NCBI GenBank assembly: GCA_021791535.1
Contig: JAJYWI010000015.1
Span: 1 to 36,778, forward strand
DNA: 36,778 nt
Reading direction: 5' to 3'
Source: Microcaldota archaeon
GTDB lineage: Archaea > Micrarchaeota > Micrarchaeia > Micrarchaeales > Micrarchaeaceae
Of the stretch, positions 6,714-15,977 are shown piece after piece. Both the position numbers and the translations under genes were made by a program. The notes below the pieces were generated by a model. The model saw only the letters and a list, made by a program, of their open reading frames with translations, was not told the origin of the DNA and made no database searches. Every line of letters begins with the position of its first letter. Position 1 is the stretch's first letter.

Positions 6714-8624
6714 GTGAGTGATAGCGAGTATTCTGCGAAGGACATAGTGGTGCTTTCGGGCACCCAGGGGGTCAGAAAACGACCGGCAATGTACATAGGC
6801 TCCACTGCCAGCCCCGGCTTCATCCACCTGCTTTACGAGGTGCTAGACAACGCCATAGATGAGGCGATTGCAGGCTACGCAAAGAACGTTACAGTAAGGC
6901 TGATGAGCGAAGAGGGCACGGACGTGGCCGAAATAAGCGACGACGGCAGGGGCATACCTGTTGACGTGATACCAAAGGTTGGCAAGCCGGCGCTGGAGGT
7001 CATACTAACATCGTTGCACGCAGGCGCAAAGTTCGACAACAAGGCGTATAAGGTATCCGGTGGCCTGCACGGAGTCGGGCTCACTGTCGTAAATTCCCTT
7101 TCCGAATACACGGAGGTGACGGTGAGGAAAGACGGAAAGACATACCGCCAGAGATTCAGCAGGGGCGTGGTGGCATCGCCGCTCGAGGAAATAGGAGTAT
7201 CGAATCCGAACGAAAGCGGCACCACGATAAAATTCAAGCCTGACAAGGAGATATTCTCGGTCAGCAGCTTCGACACCATAGAGCTGACCGAACGGCTGAG
7301 GGACCTGTCGTACCTTAACCCAGGGCTGAAAATAAAGCTGGTTGACGAGAGGGAGCAGACGCCCAAGGAGGTCGTTTACCTATCGAAGAACGGCCTGCCT
7401 GATTTCCTGGAGCGCCTCCGCGGCGACACGCAACCGCTCAGCAAGCCGATACAGATAAGCAAAAGCAGCGACCATACCAAGATGGAACTGATAATGCAGT
7501 ACGAGAGCACCTACTCCGAAGAAGTCGTATCGTTTGTCAACAAGATAAAGACGACGCAGGGCGGAACGCATGTCACCGGTCTCAGGGGCGCCCTCACAAG
7601 GGCGATAACGACATATGGCCAGAAGAACGGCCGCAGCAGGAAAAGCGTGTCGATAGAGGGCGATGACACCAGGGAAGGGCTAATAGTGATAATATCGATA
7701 ATGATGCAGAGCCCCGAGTTCGAGGGCCAGACGAAGGAGAAGCTGGGCAACAGCTCAGTGAAGTCATTCGTTGAGAACGCAGTCTACACCGAACTTTCCA
7801 AATATCTCGAGGAGAACCCGGCAGAAGCAGCTAAGATACTTGACAAGGTGTACACTGCGGCAGAGGCACGCGAGTCAGCAAGAAGGGCCAGGGAGCTCGC
7901 TCGGAAGAAGGGGCTTTTCGAGGGTGCGGTCCTGCCGGGAAAGCTTGCTGATTGCACCGAAACCGATCCGACCAAGTGTGAGATATTCATAGTGGAGGGG
8001 GAGAGCGCTGCCGGGTCCAGCAAAGAGGCGCGCGACAGATTCTACCAGGCTATACTGCCGCTCAGGGGCAAAGTGCTTAACGTAGAGAAGGCAGCCGAAG
8101 AGAGGATATTCGCGAATGCAGAGCTTCACACTATGGTCACAGCCCTGGGAACTGGCATCAAGGAATCATTCAACCCGGACGGCGCAAGGTACAGGAAGAT
8201 AATCCTGCTTACTGATGCTGATGTTGACGGAAGCCACATAAGAACGCTCCTTCTAACATTCCTCTACAGATACATGAAGCCGCTAATAGAGCGTGGCTAT
8301 GTCTTCATAGGGCAGCCGCCGCTCTACAAGGTTTCAAAGGGGCACGAGGTCAAGTACGCATACACGGACCAGCAGCTAAATGCAATAATGAAGGAGTTTG
8401 ATGGGAAAGGGGCAGTGCAAAGGTACAAAGGACTCGGCGAAATGAACCCCGAGCAGCTGTGGGAGACAACGATGGACCCGAATAGCAGGCTGCTGAAGAG
8501 AGTGACCATAGGCGATGCAGAGCTTGCTAACACAATGTTCACAATACTTATGGGACTTGACGTTGAGCAGAGGCGTCGCTTCTTAGAGGAGCACGCCAGC
8601 GAAGTTAAATTCCTAGATGTGTGA
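6714..8624 (+). CDS. gyrB: DNA gyrase subunit B
   Basis: ATPase subunit of type IIA topoisomerase that introduces negative supercoils with GyrA. About 636 residues, the short GyrB form. Visible in order: GHKL ATPase motifs EVLDNAIDEA, DDGRGIP and GGLHGVGLTVVNSLS; the transducer; the TOPRIM motif EGESAAGSSKEARDR with PLRGKVLNVEKA; and DADVDGSHIRTLLLTF; ending with the QRYKGLGEMNPEQLWETTM signature. The frame also allows GTG at 6705, but GGTGA at 6704-6708 is a Shine-Dalgarno sequence ideally placed for GTG at 6714, so I prefer that. Gyrase in archaea is held to be of bacterial origin. The gene overlaps gyrA by 8 nt. Confidence 0.95.
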   Translation: MSDSEYSAKDIVVLSGTQGVRKRPAMYIGSTASPGFIHLLYEVLDNAIDEAIAGYAKNVTVRLMSEEGTDVAEISDDGRGIPVDVIPKVGKPALEVILTSLHAGAKFDNKAYKVSGGLHGVGLTVVNSLSEYTEVTVRKDGKTYRQRFSRGVVASPLEEIGVSNPNESGTTIKFKPDKEIFSVSSFDTIELTERLRDLSYLNPGLKIKLVDEREQTPKEVVYLSKNGLPDFLERLRGDTQPLSKPIQISKSSDHTKMELIMQYESTYSEEVVSFVNKIKTTQGGTHVTGLRGALTRAITTYGQKNGRSRKSVSIEGDDTREGLIVIISIMMQSPEFEGQTKEKLGNSSVKSFVENAVYTELSKYLEENPAEAAKILDKVYTAAEARESARRARELARKKGLFEGAVLPGKLADCTETDPTKCEIFIVEGESAAGSSKEARDRFYQAILPLRGKVLNVEKAAEERIFANAELHTMVTALGTGIKESFNPDGARYRKIILLTDADVDGSHIRTLLLTFLYRYMKPLIERGYVFIGQPPLYKVSKGHEVKYAYTDQQLNAIMKEFDGKGAVQRYKGLGEMNPEQLWETTMDPNSRLLKRVTIGDAELANTMFTILMGLDVEQRRRFLEEHASEVKFLDV

Positions 8625-11600
8625 TCGTGTGGCGGAGAACGAGTACGTAGAGACGCTTATTGAAAAAGAGATGCAATCCAGCTATCTTGATTACGCGATG
8701 AGCGTGATAATAGGCAGAGCCCTGCCTGACGCAAGGGACGGCCTGAAGCCTGCGCAACGAAGGACTCTTTATGCAATGTACAAATTAGGAAATACTCATG
8801 ACAAGCCTACAAAAAAGAGTGCTAGGATCGTGGGATCCGTTATTGGTTTGTATCATCCACACGGAGATCTTGCCGCATACGCGACGCTTGTGAGGATGGC
8901 GCAACCGTTCTCGATGAATCATACGCTTGTTGAAGGACAAGGCAACATGGGCTGTTTTACGGCCGACACCAAAATAAGACTCGTAGATGGTAGGGATGTT
9001 AGTTTCAGTGAGCTTATAGATGAGCAAGCAAAAGGGAAAAGACACTGGACGTATTCTATCAATCCAGATACTCATCTAATAGAAATAGCAGAGATTAAGA
9101 ACCCTAGGCAAACGCGTAAAAACGCCACTCTCGTTGAGGTCACATTGGATAATGGCGAAAAGATAAAGTGTACACCGGATCACAGGTTCTTAACACGTTA
9201 CGGAATATACAAACAAGCGAAAGATTTAGCACCAGAAGACTCTTTAATACCTCTATATACAAAAATTTATGACGGCGCAGATGATAAGAACCTCAAAGGC
9301 TACGAAGTTTTATTACAACCGTATAACAATAACTGGCAGTTCACCCATCGCCTTTCAGATGCATGGAACATAAGAGAGGGAGTTTACGCAAAATCTAGAG
9401 GAAAGATCAGGCACCATATCGATTTCAATAAAAAGAATAATAATCCAGATAATATAACAAGGTTGAACTGGAAAGAGCATTGGGAAGTTCATTATAACGC
9501 TACGGCTTGGCGGCACAAACACGATCCAGAATACGTCAGAAAATTGGCGGAAGGTCGAAGAAAATTCATAGAAGAAAACCCAACTATCTTTTCCAAGCGT
9601 CTATCTGAAAGAAATAAGAGAAATTGGAAGGATCCAGCATACAGGAAACGCATGACGGAAATGTTCAAGGCACTATGGGACGACGATGCGTACAAAGAAG
9701 GAAGAAGAAAACTTTCTAGCACGCATCTAAAAAACCTATGGAAAACCAAAGAGTTCCAAGAATTAATGAGCGGACTTGCATCAGAACGACTTAAAGAGCT
9801 ATGGAAAGACCCGGCTTATAGAGAACGACAGAGAAAGCGAACAAAAGAGATTTCAGATAGACTTTGGAGCAACCCAGAACACCGCAAATATATCTCAGAA
9901 AGCATGAAAAGGATCGCAAAGGACCCGACTTGGATTGCCAGACAAAGCAAAATTGCAAAGGCATTATGGAACGATCCGATATACCGCGGCAAGTTCAGTA
10001 CAGACCGTTTCAAAGAGATGAGCAAAAAACTATGGGCCGATGAGGCGTTCAGAGGAAAGATGAGGATGAAGGCTATCGAGCAGTGGAAGGATCCCTACTT
10101 CAGAGGAAAAATGTCCTCTCTCACAAGAGAACGCGGCTTAAAAAGATCAAAAGAAAACCCACAGCTTATGAAAGCACTGGCACAGCTCTCCAAGCAATCG
10201 CTACATAAAAAATGGCGAGACCCGCAGTACAAACAAAGGGTAATAAAAAGCAAGATATTAGGGCATACCTCCAAACTACTTAAAAAATATAAAATTATAA
10301 CACCGGAAATATATGACTCTGAAAGGAAAAACAATGGGGTCCCAAGAGCCACAAACGCACTGAAATATTTTTCTGATTTTGAACAGATTGTTCAGGAAGC
10401 GAGAACATATAACCACAAAGTGGTAAGCGTTCAATTACTTAACGAACGCGCAGATGTTTTTGATATCACAATAGAGAAACTGAACAACTTCGCACTTTCC
10501 GCAGGGGTATTTGTACACAATTCGATCGACGGTGATCCTCCAGCTGCACAAAGATACACAGAGGTCAGGCTGAACAGCCTTGCTGAGGAGATGCTCGCCG
10601 ACATAGAGAAGAAGTCTGTACCATTCATCCCGAACTTCGATAACACAGAGGAGGAACCACTAATACTCCCTTCGAAAGTTCCGAATCTTTTGCTGAACGG
10701 CGCCGCAGGCATTGCTGTAGGGGTGGCTACCAACATATTACCCCACAACTTAAGAGAGATATGCGATGCCATAATTGCATACATCGGCAACCTGCAGATA
10801 ACAGCACAAGAGCTTCTTCAATATGTGAATGGGCCGGATTTCCCGACAGGAGGCACCGTCTTCTACAATAGCACCCTTGCAGCATCGTACCTGAACGGAA
10901 GGGGATCGTGCACGATAAGGGGCAAGACGGCAACAGAGGAGCACAAGGGCAGGCAGTCGATAGTCGTTACGGAGATACCTTACACTGTGAACAAGGCGTC
11001 GCTCGTGCAGAAGATAGCGGAGCTTGTCCGGGACAGGAAGGTGCAAGGGATAAGCGACCTCAGGGACGAGAGCGGCAAGGAGGGAATAAGGATAGTCATC
11101 GAGCTGAAGAGGGACGCAAATCCGGACGCGATACTCAATACGCTCTACAAGCATACGCAGCTGCAGATCACCATTCCGGTGATGAACGTCGCAGTGATAA
11201 AGAACAACCTTGTCACGCTGAACCTCATCCAGATGATAAAAATCTTTATCGACCACCGTATAGAGGTAATAAAGAACCGCACCCAGTACGACCTGAGCGT
11301 AGCGTCAGACAGGCTGCACATAGTGGAAGGCCTCCTCATTGCTATATCGAACATAGATGAGGTCGTCGCAGCGATAAAGAAGAGCGCCGACTCGAAGGAG
11401 GCGCGCACAGGCCTAATGGAGAGGTACGGGATGACTGAGAAGCAGGCGAACGCCGTGCTCGACATGAAGCTAAGCAAGCTCACAGGGCTTGAGGGCGCCG
11501 CGCTGCAGGGCGAAAGGTCTGACCTAGAGGCGAGCATAAAGGACTACAATGACATACTCGCCAACGAGAGCAGGATCCTCCAGATAATAAAGGACGAGAC

Positions 11601-12606
11601 GAAGGAACTCAAGGAGAAGTACGGCAGGGACAGGCGCACCTTCATAGACAAAGAGACGAGCATAGGCGAGATAGAGAGCGAGGATCTCATCGTTGATGAG
11701 GACACAACTGTAATACTCACAAAGAACAACTACATGAAGAGGATGCCAAGCAGCGTGTACAAGTCACAAGGCAGGGGCGGCAGGGGGGTAATCGCGATAG
11801 AACTCAGGGAAGGGGACTTCGTTAAGCAAATATCATATTGCAAGTCTAAGGACTACCTGCTTGTGCTCACAAGCAAGGGCAGGGCGTACTGGCTCAAGGC
11901 TTACCAGGTGCCGGAAGCGAACAGGTACAGCATCGGCAAGGCCGCAGTTAACCTCGTAAAGCTATCTGAAGGGGAGAGCGTCGAGCTGATGGTCAACACG
12001 AGGGAGTTTACCAGCCGCTTCCTTACCTTCATAACCAAGAGAGGTACGATAAAGAGAGTAAGAGCAGAGAGCTTCTCCAAGCCGCGTTCGTCCGGCATAC
12101 TGGCTATACCTCTCAACCAGGGAGACTCGCTTGCAGATGCATGCGTATCCGACGGCAAGGCAAACCTCTTTATCGCCACGAAGAAGGGCAAGGCGCTAAG
12201 GTTCAACGAGAGCGACATACGGCCTATGGGCAGGAACGCTCACGGCGTCAGGGGCATAAGGCTCTCGCAGGGCGACGAGGTAGTGAAACTTCTGCAAGCC
12301 GGCGAGAGCGACTTAATCACCACAATCACCGAGAACGGCTTCGGCAAGGTCACAAAGCTCGATGAGTACAGGCTGCAGAGGCGCGGCGGGAAGGGAGTGA
12401 TAAACCTGAAGGCCAAGGAGAAGACCGGCAGCATAGTCAAGTCCCTAAAGACGCCGGAGATCTCAAGTATATTGCTCATAAGCTCCAAAGGGATCTCGAT
12501 ACAGTTCCCGGTGTCTGCCATACGCGTGACAGGGCGCAGCGCCTCTGGCGTTAGGCTGATGAGGCTTGACAGGGGCTCTGCCGTGGTTGACGCGCAGGTA
12601 ATATAA
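8617..12606 (+). CDS. gyrA: DNA gyrase subunit A, precursor interrupted by an intein
   Basis: DNA-cleaving subunit of gyrase. The 1329-residue precursor would yield about 806 residues after splicing, a normal GyrA length. The N-extein (residues 1-112) carries the breakage-reunion domain (YAMSVIIGRALPDARDGLKP, YHPHGDLAAY, LVEGQGNMG). The C-extein resumes at Ser 636 with SIDGDPPAAQRYTEVRL, which includes the DNA-linking Tyr. The coiled-coil region and a C-terminal beta-pinwheel follow, including the GyrA box QGRGGRG needed for DNA wrapping. The ATG overlaps gyrB by 8 nt; a GTG at 8629 is an alternative. Without protein splicing the active site would be broken, so the intein must be active for gyrase to work. 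Confidence 0.95.
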   Translation: MCDRVAENEYVETLIEKEMQSSYLDYAMSVIIGRALPDARDGLKPAQRRTLYAMYKLGNTHDKPTKKSARIVGSVIGLYHPHGDLAAYATLVRMAQPFSMNHTLVEGQGNMGCFTADTKIRLVDGRDVSFSELIDEQAKGKRHWTYSINPDTHLIEIAEIKNPRQTRKNATLVEVTLDNGEKIKCTPDHRFLTRYGIYKQAKDLAPEDSLIPLYTKIYDGADDKNLKGYEVLLQPYNNNWQFTHRLSDAWNIREGVYAKSRGKIRHHIDFNKKNNNPDNITRLNWKEHWEVHYNATAWRHKHDPEYVRKLAEGRRKFIEENPTIFSKRLSERNKRNWKDPAYRKRMTEMFKALWDDDAYKEGRRKLSSTHLKNLWKTKEFQELMSGLASERLKELWKDPAYRERQRKRTKEISDRLWSNPEHRKYISESMKRIAKDPTWIARQSKIAKALWNDPIYRGKFSTDRFKEMSKKLWADEAFRGKMRMKAIEQWKDPYFRGKMSSLTRERGLKRSKENPQLMKALAQLSKQSLHKKWRDPQYKQRVIKSKILGHTSKLLKKYKIITPEIYDSERKNNGVPRATNALKYFSDFEQIVQEARTYNHKVVSVQLLNERADVFDITIEKLNNFALSAGVFVHNSIDGDPPAAQRYTEVRLNSLAEEMLADIEKKSVPFIPNFDNTEEEPLILPSKVPNLLLNGAAGIAVGVATNILPHNLREICDAIIAYIGNLQITAQELLQYVNGPDFPTGGTVFYNSTLAASYLNGRGSCTIRGKTATEEHKGRQSIVVTEIPYTVNKASLVQKIAELVRDRKVQGISDLRDESGKEGIRIVIELKRDANPDAILNTLYKHTQLQITIPVMNVAVIKNNLVTLNLIQMIKIFIDHRIEVIKNRTQYDLSVASDRLHIVEGLLIAISNIDEVVAAIKKSADSKEARTGLMERYGMTEKQANAVLDMKLSKLTGLEGAALQGERSDLEASIKDYNDILANESRILQIIKDETKELKEKYGRDRRTFIDKETSIGEIESEDLIVDEDTTVILTKNNYMKRMPSSVYKSQGRGGRGVIAIELREGDFVKQISYCKSKDYLLVLTSKGRAYWLKAYQVPEANRYSIGKAAVNLVKLSEGESVELMVNTREFTSRFLTFITKRGTIKRVRAESFSKPRSSGILAIPLNQGDSLADACVSDGKANLFIATKKGKALRFNESDIRPMGRNAHGVRGIRLSQGDEVVKLLQAGESDLITTITENGFGKVTKLDEYRLQRRGGKGVINLKAKEKTGSIVKSLKTPEISSILLISSKGISIQFPVSAIRVTGRSASGVRLMRLDRGSAVVDAQVI
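8953..10521 (+). mobile_element. GyrA intein with HNH homing endonuclease and W-x-D-P-x-Y-R repeat array
   Basis: 523 residues in frame within gyrA, between Gly112 and Ser. The splicing (Hint) domain is intact: first residue Cys (CFTADTKIRLVDG), block B CTPDHRFL with T74 and H77, block F RADVFDITIEKLNNFAL, and the C-terminal FVHN, followed by Ser as +1 nucleophile. The centre is not LAGLIDADG. Residues 153-180 hold an HNH-type motif (RHHIDFNKKNNNPDN, then EHWEVH). Residues ~186-430 are about eleven short repeats of the form W-x-D-P-x-Y-R with 17- or 21-residue spacing, like the modular DNA-binding tails of some HNH homing nucleases. The DNA is richer in A/T and in AAA, AGA and CGA codons than the gyrA exteins, showing recent arrival. 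Homing activity is inferred. Confidence 0.93.
9622..10260 (+). repeat. Tandem protein-coding repeats in the intein (W-x-D-P-x-Y-R modules)
   Basis: Translated modules include NWKDPAYRKRM, LWDDDAYKEG, LWKDPAYRER, LWSNPEHRKY, LWNDPIYRGK, LWADEAFRGK, QWKDPYFRGK and KWRDPQYKQR. The tryptophans sit at intein residues 225, 242, 263, 284, 305, 339, 361, 378 and 421, with a degenerate copy near 322 and one near 400. Spacing is 17 or 21 residues (once 22). The copies are diverged at the DNA level, so this is an old modular domain and not a recent DNA duplication. Confidence 0.85.
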
Positions 12607-12659
12607 GGTAATCAGATAAATACGCGCCACAGCAAACTTATTAAGAGCACAGCACCGCA

Positions 12660-12667
12660 TATAAAAA
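12660..12667 (+). promoter_or_regulatory. TATA box for the aTrm56 gene
   Basis: TATAAAAA lies about 30 nt upstream of the TTG at 12693, in a 90-nt gap after gyrA, implying an independent promoter and a very short leader. Confidence 0.5.
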
Positions 12668-12692
12668 GACTGGTCAGCCATGGGTGAGAGGG

Positions 12693-13217
12693 TTGATATC
12701 CGTGCTTGTAGTTGGTAGGTCCAGCTACGAAGACAAGATTTCATTATGTATGGTAGCCAGGGCATTCGGCGCTTCAAACATTACGTTCTATCCCTCAGAC
12801 AGTGGGGTGAAGGGCAAGCTTGCAAGGAAGTGCCGCGCTCTCAACAGGGATTGGGGAGGGACGTTCGGGTTTGCATTCACAGATGACTGGAAGGGATATG
12901 TAAGCGAGAAAAAGAACTACCTGAAGGTTTACCTCACAAGATACGGGCTGCCAATCGGGAAGATAGGATACAGGGTAAGGACCTACAAGAACGTGCTTCT
13001 GATAGTGAGCGAGAACGAGTCGACGAAGCAGCTGTATAAGGCCGCCGACTTCAACATCAGCATAACCACGCAGCCGCACTCATGCGCCTCTTCTGTAGCT
13101 GTATTCCTGCACGATTTCTACCAAGGAAGGGAGCTGGCCATGCATTTCGAGAACGCGATGTACAAAATCAACCCAGAGCAGCACGGAATGAGGGTTGAGA
13201 TGGAGAGGTCACACTGA
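12693..13217 (+). CDS. trm56: tRNA (cytidine(56)-2'-O)-methyltransferase (aTrm56)
   Basis: SPOUT-class methyltransferase that puts a 2'-O-methyl group on C56 in the tRNA T-loop, an archaea-specific modification. About 174 residues. Family blocks are the start ISVLVVGRSSYEDK, ARAFGA, WGGTFGFAFTDDWKGYV, the YLTRYGLPI strand and the SAM-binding knot region LLIVSENESTKQLYKAADFN followed by TTQPHSCASSVAVFL. GTG (12684), TTG (12693) and GTG (12702) are all possible starts. GGTGA at 12683-12687 is a Shine-Dalgarno sequence 5 nt before the TTG, and homologues start at this point, so I choose TTG. The 3' end overlaps the convergent Lhr helicase gene by 9 nt. Confidence 0.88.
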   Translation: MISVLVVGRSSYEDKISLCMVARAFGASNITFYPSDSGVKGKLARKCRALNRDWGGTFGFAFTDDWKGYVSEKKNYLKVYLTRYGLPIGKIGYRVRTYKNVLLIVSENESTKQLYKAADFNISITTQPHSCASSVAVFLHDFYQGRELAMHFENAMYKINPEQHGMRVEMERSH

Positions 13218-15965
13218 CCAGTATTTCTTGGTGCGTATGAACTGCTTCTGCGCCTCTATCAGGTCCTTGTAGAAGAGCATCGGATCCTTCCTATGCATCA
13301 GCAACGCCCTCGCAGCGCTCGTAGGGCCTATGCCATATGTCGAAAGCGCAAGCGCAGCCTTTCCGCCGTATGAGCTGAACAGGCTTGTCTCCCTCATTAT
13401 CTCCCCGAGGACCTGCCTGTCCTCTTTTAAGAGCCTCTTACCCGATATGCGCTTTTTGACTACATGTGAATGCGCGTCAGAATACCTGCATAGCATCACG
13501 CTGCTGCACGAAGGGCACTTTATATTGCTGAGATCTTTCAGCTCGTCAAGGCTCCGCGTAAAAGAAAAACCGCAATACGTGCACAGCAGGCGTATCTCTT
13601 TCTTGAGAAGGAAGGAGGAGAACGACTCCAATAGCGCCTTGCTCGGCGCGACCGGGGACATCAGCTCCCTCGTGTAGTATGCAGCATTGAGTATCTCGTC
13701 AGCAAGCGGAGATATGCCGCTTTCGAAGAGCTCGACCACCTTTATCTTCCCGCTTTGGACCCCTCTTATGAGCTCCTTCAGGTTTTCAAGGTCGAAGCTT
13801 GCCATTATATCGTTTATCGTCTCCCTGTACACTGGCGTGTCCCTAAGGACCTTCACTATGCGCTTAGCTAGCGACTTGGTCACTGACGCGCCCCTGTCAA
13901 CCACGCCAAAAAGCTTTGCCACGTTCACAAACCTGTACCTGAACAGCTCGGTGTCTTTTACCGCTTCTTCAAGGCTTTGCTCTATCGCATTCACGTTTAT
14001 CCTCATCATCAGCTCGGCAACCTTCAGGCTGGACGGCGCGTCCATCATCACGAAATACGGCGACGACCTAACATTCACGCTGCGCCAGTGGAAGGCAGCG
14101 ACCAAGTGCGCGAGCAGGCGCGAGAGCGCCTCATTAGCCATGGTGCCAAGCCAGGTGTTTATTATAACGTAATCCTCCGCCCTCTCGACCACGAGCCTAT
14201 TCCTCTCGTGCGTCCCGAACTTCTGCTGCGACTTCGCGAATTCAGATACCTCGATGATTGCCTGGCCTGACAGGCATCCAGTCCCCTTCAACGCATCGAT
14301 GTCACCAACAAGCGACATGACCTCCCTGGCTACCGCATGGCTCACAGGTATGTCCTCTCCGGCCCAATCAGGTATGGCGGCATCAAGGTGCTCGCTAGGC
14401 TCGACGCTCAGCCTATCCTCATCTATGCTTATGACCTTCCAAGGGAGCCCTTTCACTATGAATACGGAGCCCTCTTCGATGTTCGCAGCTACAAACCTCT
14501 CATCTAGAGAGGATATCACGTGGTTGTCGGCTACACTCTTCACCACAAATCTCTTAGTGTCCGGTATCACGCTGAGATGCTCATAGTAGTACATGCGCGT
14601 CTTAGGTGATGGAATAACAATGTGCCCGTCAAAGGCAACCAGGCGCTGCCTATTCATGAACGACAGCAGCGATTCGAGGTCGCTTCTCTTTAGATTGGCG
14701 TAAGGTCTCGCTCTTGTGATAATGCCGAATATCGCGTCTATGTCTGTTTCCTTCTTGTCTAGCGCAATGCCGCACACCTGATTGCAAAGCACGTCAAGCG
14801 CATTCTCCCTCACCTGATAGCTCTCCACCAGTCCGGCTCTGGCGTTCTTGTATATCGCAGCTGACTCTACGGCGTCTATGTTGCTGGTAGCTATTATAAT
14901 CCCTTTGGATGTGCCAGTTTCTGTATGGCCGCTCCTGCCTATCCTCTGAAGAAGCCTGAGCGCCTGCCTTGGCGAGCCATACTGTATCACCAGGTCTATA
15001 TTGCCTATGTCTATGCCTAGTTCTAGCGAGCTAGTCGCTATCAGGCAACGCAGCTTGCCCTCCTTGAACCTGTCCTCCATCCTTATTCTTTCATCGCGGT
15101 CAAGCGATCCATGGTGCACACCTATGCCTCCGAAGCTGTGCAGCCTGTCGAGGAACATCAGCCTGCTGCCAAGCGCTTCGACAACCTGCCTTGTGTTGGC
15201 GAAGATCAGCGAAGACCTGGATTTGGCGACGCTCTCAGCTATCGCGCCAAGCCTGGCTACTGATTTGTCATCAAGGCCGAACGTGTCACCAACCTCTTTC
15301 AGCTCGCTGCTGTATCCGGAAGGCATCTCGACAGCGATCTCGACTTTCTTGTCAGGCTTCGTCACAGCTACCCTGAACTGCCTCTTGCCGCAAACGAACG
15401 CTCCAATGGCTTCAGGGTCGGAAACAGTGGCACTGATGCCTATGCGCCTAAAACCAGGCGCCATCTCCTCTAGCCTCTCCAGGCCGAGCGATAACTGCGC
15501 CCCCCTTTTGTTCGAGTATAGCTCATGCACCTCGTCGATTACTACATACTCGACGTTCTTCAGGTGACGCGCAAACGACTTTGAAGGCAGTATGCTTTGC
15601 AGCGTTTCCGGGGTTGTGATTAGGAATATTGGCGCAACTTTTGCCTGCTTCCTGCGCTCGCTCTGCAGCGTGTCCCCGTGCCTGACAGATATGCTTATCC
15701 CTAGCCTCTCGCATATCCAGGTCATCCTTTTTATCATGTCCCTGTTTAGTGCCCTTAGCGGCGTTATGTAGATCACCTTTATTCCAGCCAATCCGGCTGC
15801 GTCCCCAAGCCTCTTTATTATCGGGAGCACAACAGCCTCTGTTTTTCCAGATCCTGTAGGAGCAACCACCATGCAGTTGTTCCCTCCTTCAATGAGCGGG
15901 ATTGCGGCCTTCTGTATGGCTGTGAAGCCCTTGTACTTGGAAAGGAAGATGTCGTAGACGTCCAT
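13209..15965 (-). CDS. lhr: Lhr-type superfamily 2 DNA/RNA helicase
   Basis: 918 residues. Motif order: Q motif GFTAIQKAAIP, Walker A APTGSGKT (residues 35-42), motif Ia TPLRALNRD, TTPE, Walker B DEVH (144-147), SAT (178-180), then the second RecA domain with SSLELGIDIG and QRIGRSGH. A winged-helix and long Lhr-specific C-terminal region follow (WLGTMANEALSRLLAHLV), and near the end a CTYCG...CPSC pair could bind zinc. Archaeal Lhr helicases unwind forked DNA and DNA-RNA hybrids and are linked to repair of stalled replication. The ATG at 15965 lies 12 nt after the stop of the surface-protein gene, so it is probably the last gene of the dtdA run. Confidence 0.88.
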   Translation of the reverse strand: MDVYDIFLSKYKGFTAIQKAAIPLIEGGNNCMVVAPTGSGKTEAVVLPIIKRLGDAAGLAGIKVIYITPLRALNRDMIKRMTWICERLGISISVRHGDTLQSERRKQAKVAPIFLITTPETLQSILPSKSFARHLKNVEYVVIDEVHELYSNKRGAQLSLGLERLEEMAPGFRRIGISATVSDPEAIGAFVCGKRQFRVAVTKPDKKVEIAVEMPSGYSSELKEVGDTFGLDDKSVARLGAIAESVAKSRSSLIFANTRQVVEALGSRLMFLDRLHSFGGIGVHHGSLDRDERIRMEDRFKEGKLRCLIATSSLELGIDIGNIDLVIQYGSPRQALRLLQRIGRSGHTETGTSKGIIIATSNIDAVESAAIYKNARAGLVESYQVRENALDVLCNQVCGIALDKKETDIDAIFGIITRARPYANLKRSDLESLLSFMNRQRLVAFDGHIVIPSPKTRMYYYEHLSVIPDTKRFVVKSVADNHVISSLDERFVAANIEEGSVFIVKGLPWKVISIDEDRLSVEPSEHLDAAIPDWAGEDIPVSHAVAREVMSLVGDIDALKGTGCLSGQAIIEVSEFAKSQQKFGTHERNRLVVERAEDYVIINTWLGTMANEALSRLLAHLVAAFHWRSVNVRSSPYFVMMDAPSSLKVAELMMRINVNAIEQSLEEAVKDTELFRYRFVNVAKLFGVVDRGASVTKSLAKRIVKVLRDTPVYRETINDIMASFDLENLKELIRGVQSGKIKVVELFESGISPLADEILNAAYYTRELMSPVAPSKALLESFSSFLLKKEIRLLCTYCGFSFTRSLDELKDLSNIKCPSCSSVMLCRYSDAHSHVVKKRISGKRLLKEDRQVLGEIMRETSLFSSYGGKAALALSTYGIGPTSAARALLMHRKDPMLFYKDLIEAQKQFIRTKKYWSV

Positions 15966-15977
15966 CAGACCATCGGA

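Noticed and set aside
9505-10260. Intein repeat array taken as a CRISPR or DNA satellite
   Set aside because: The DNA copies are diverged with no constant repeat or spacer; only the protein pattern repeats. No CRISPR array is seen anywhere in the window.
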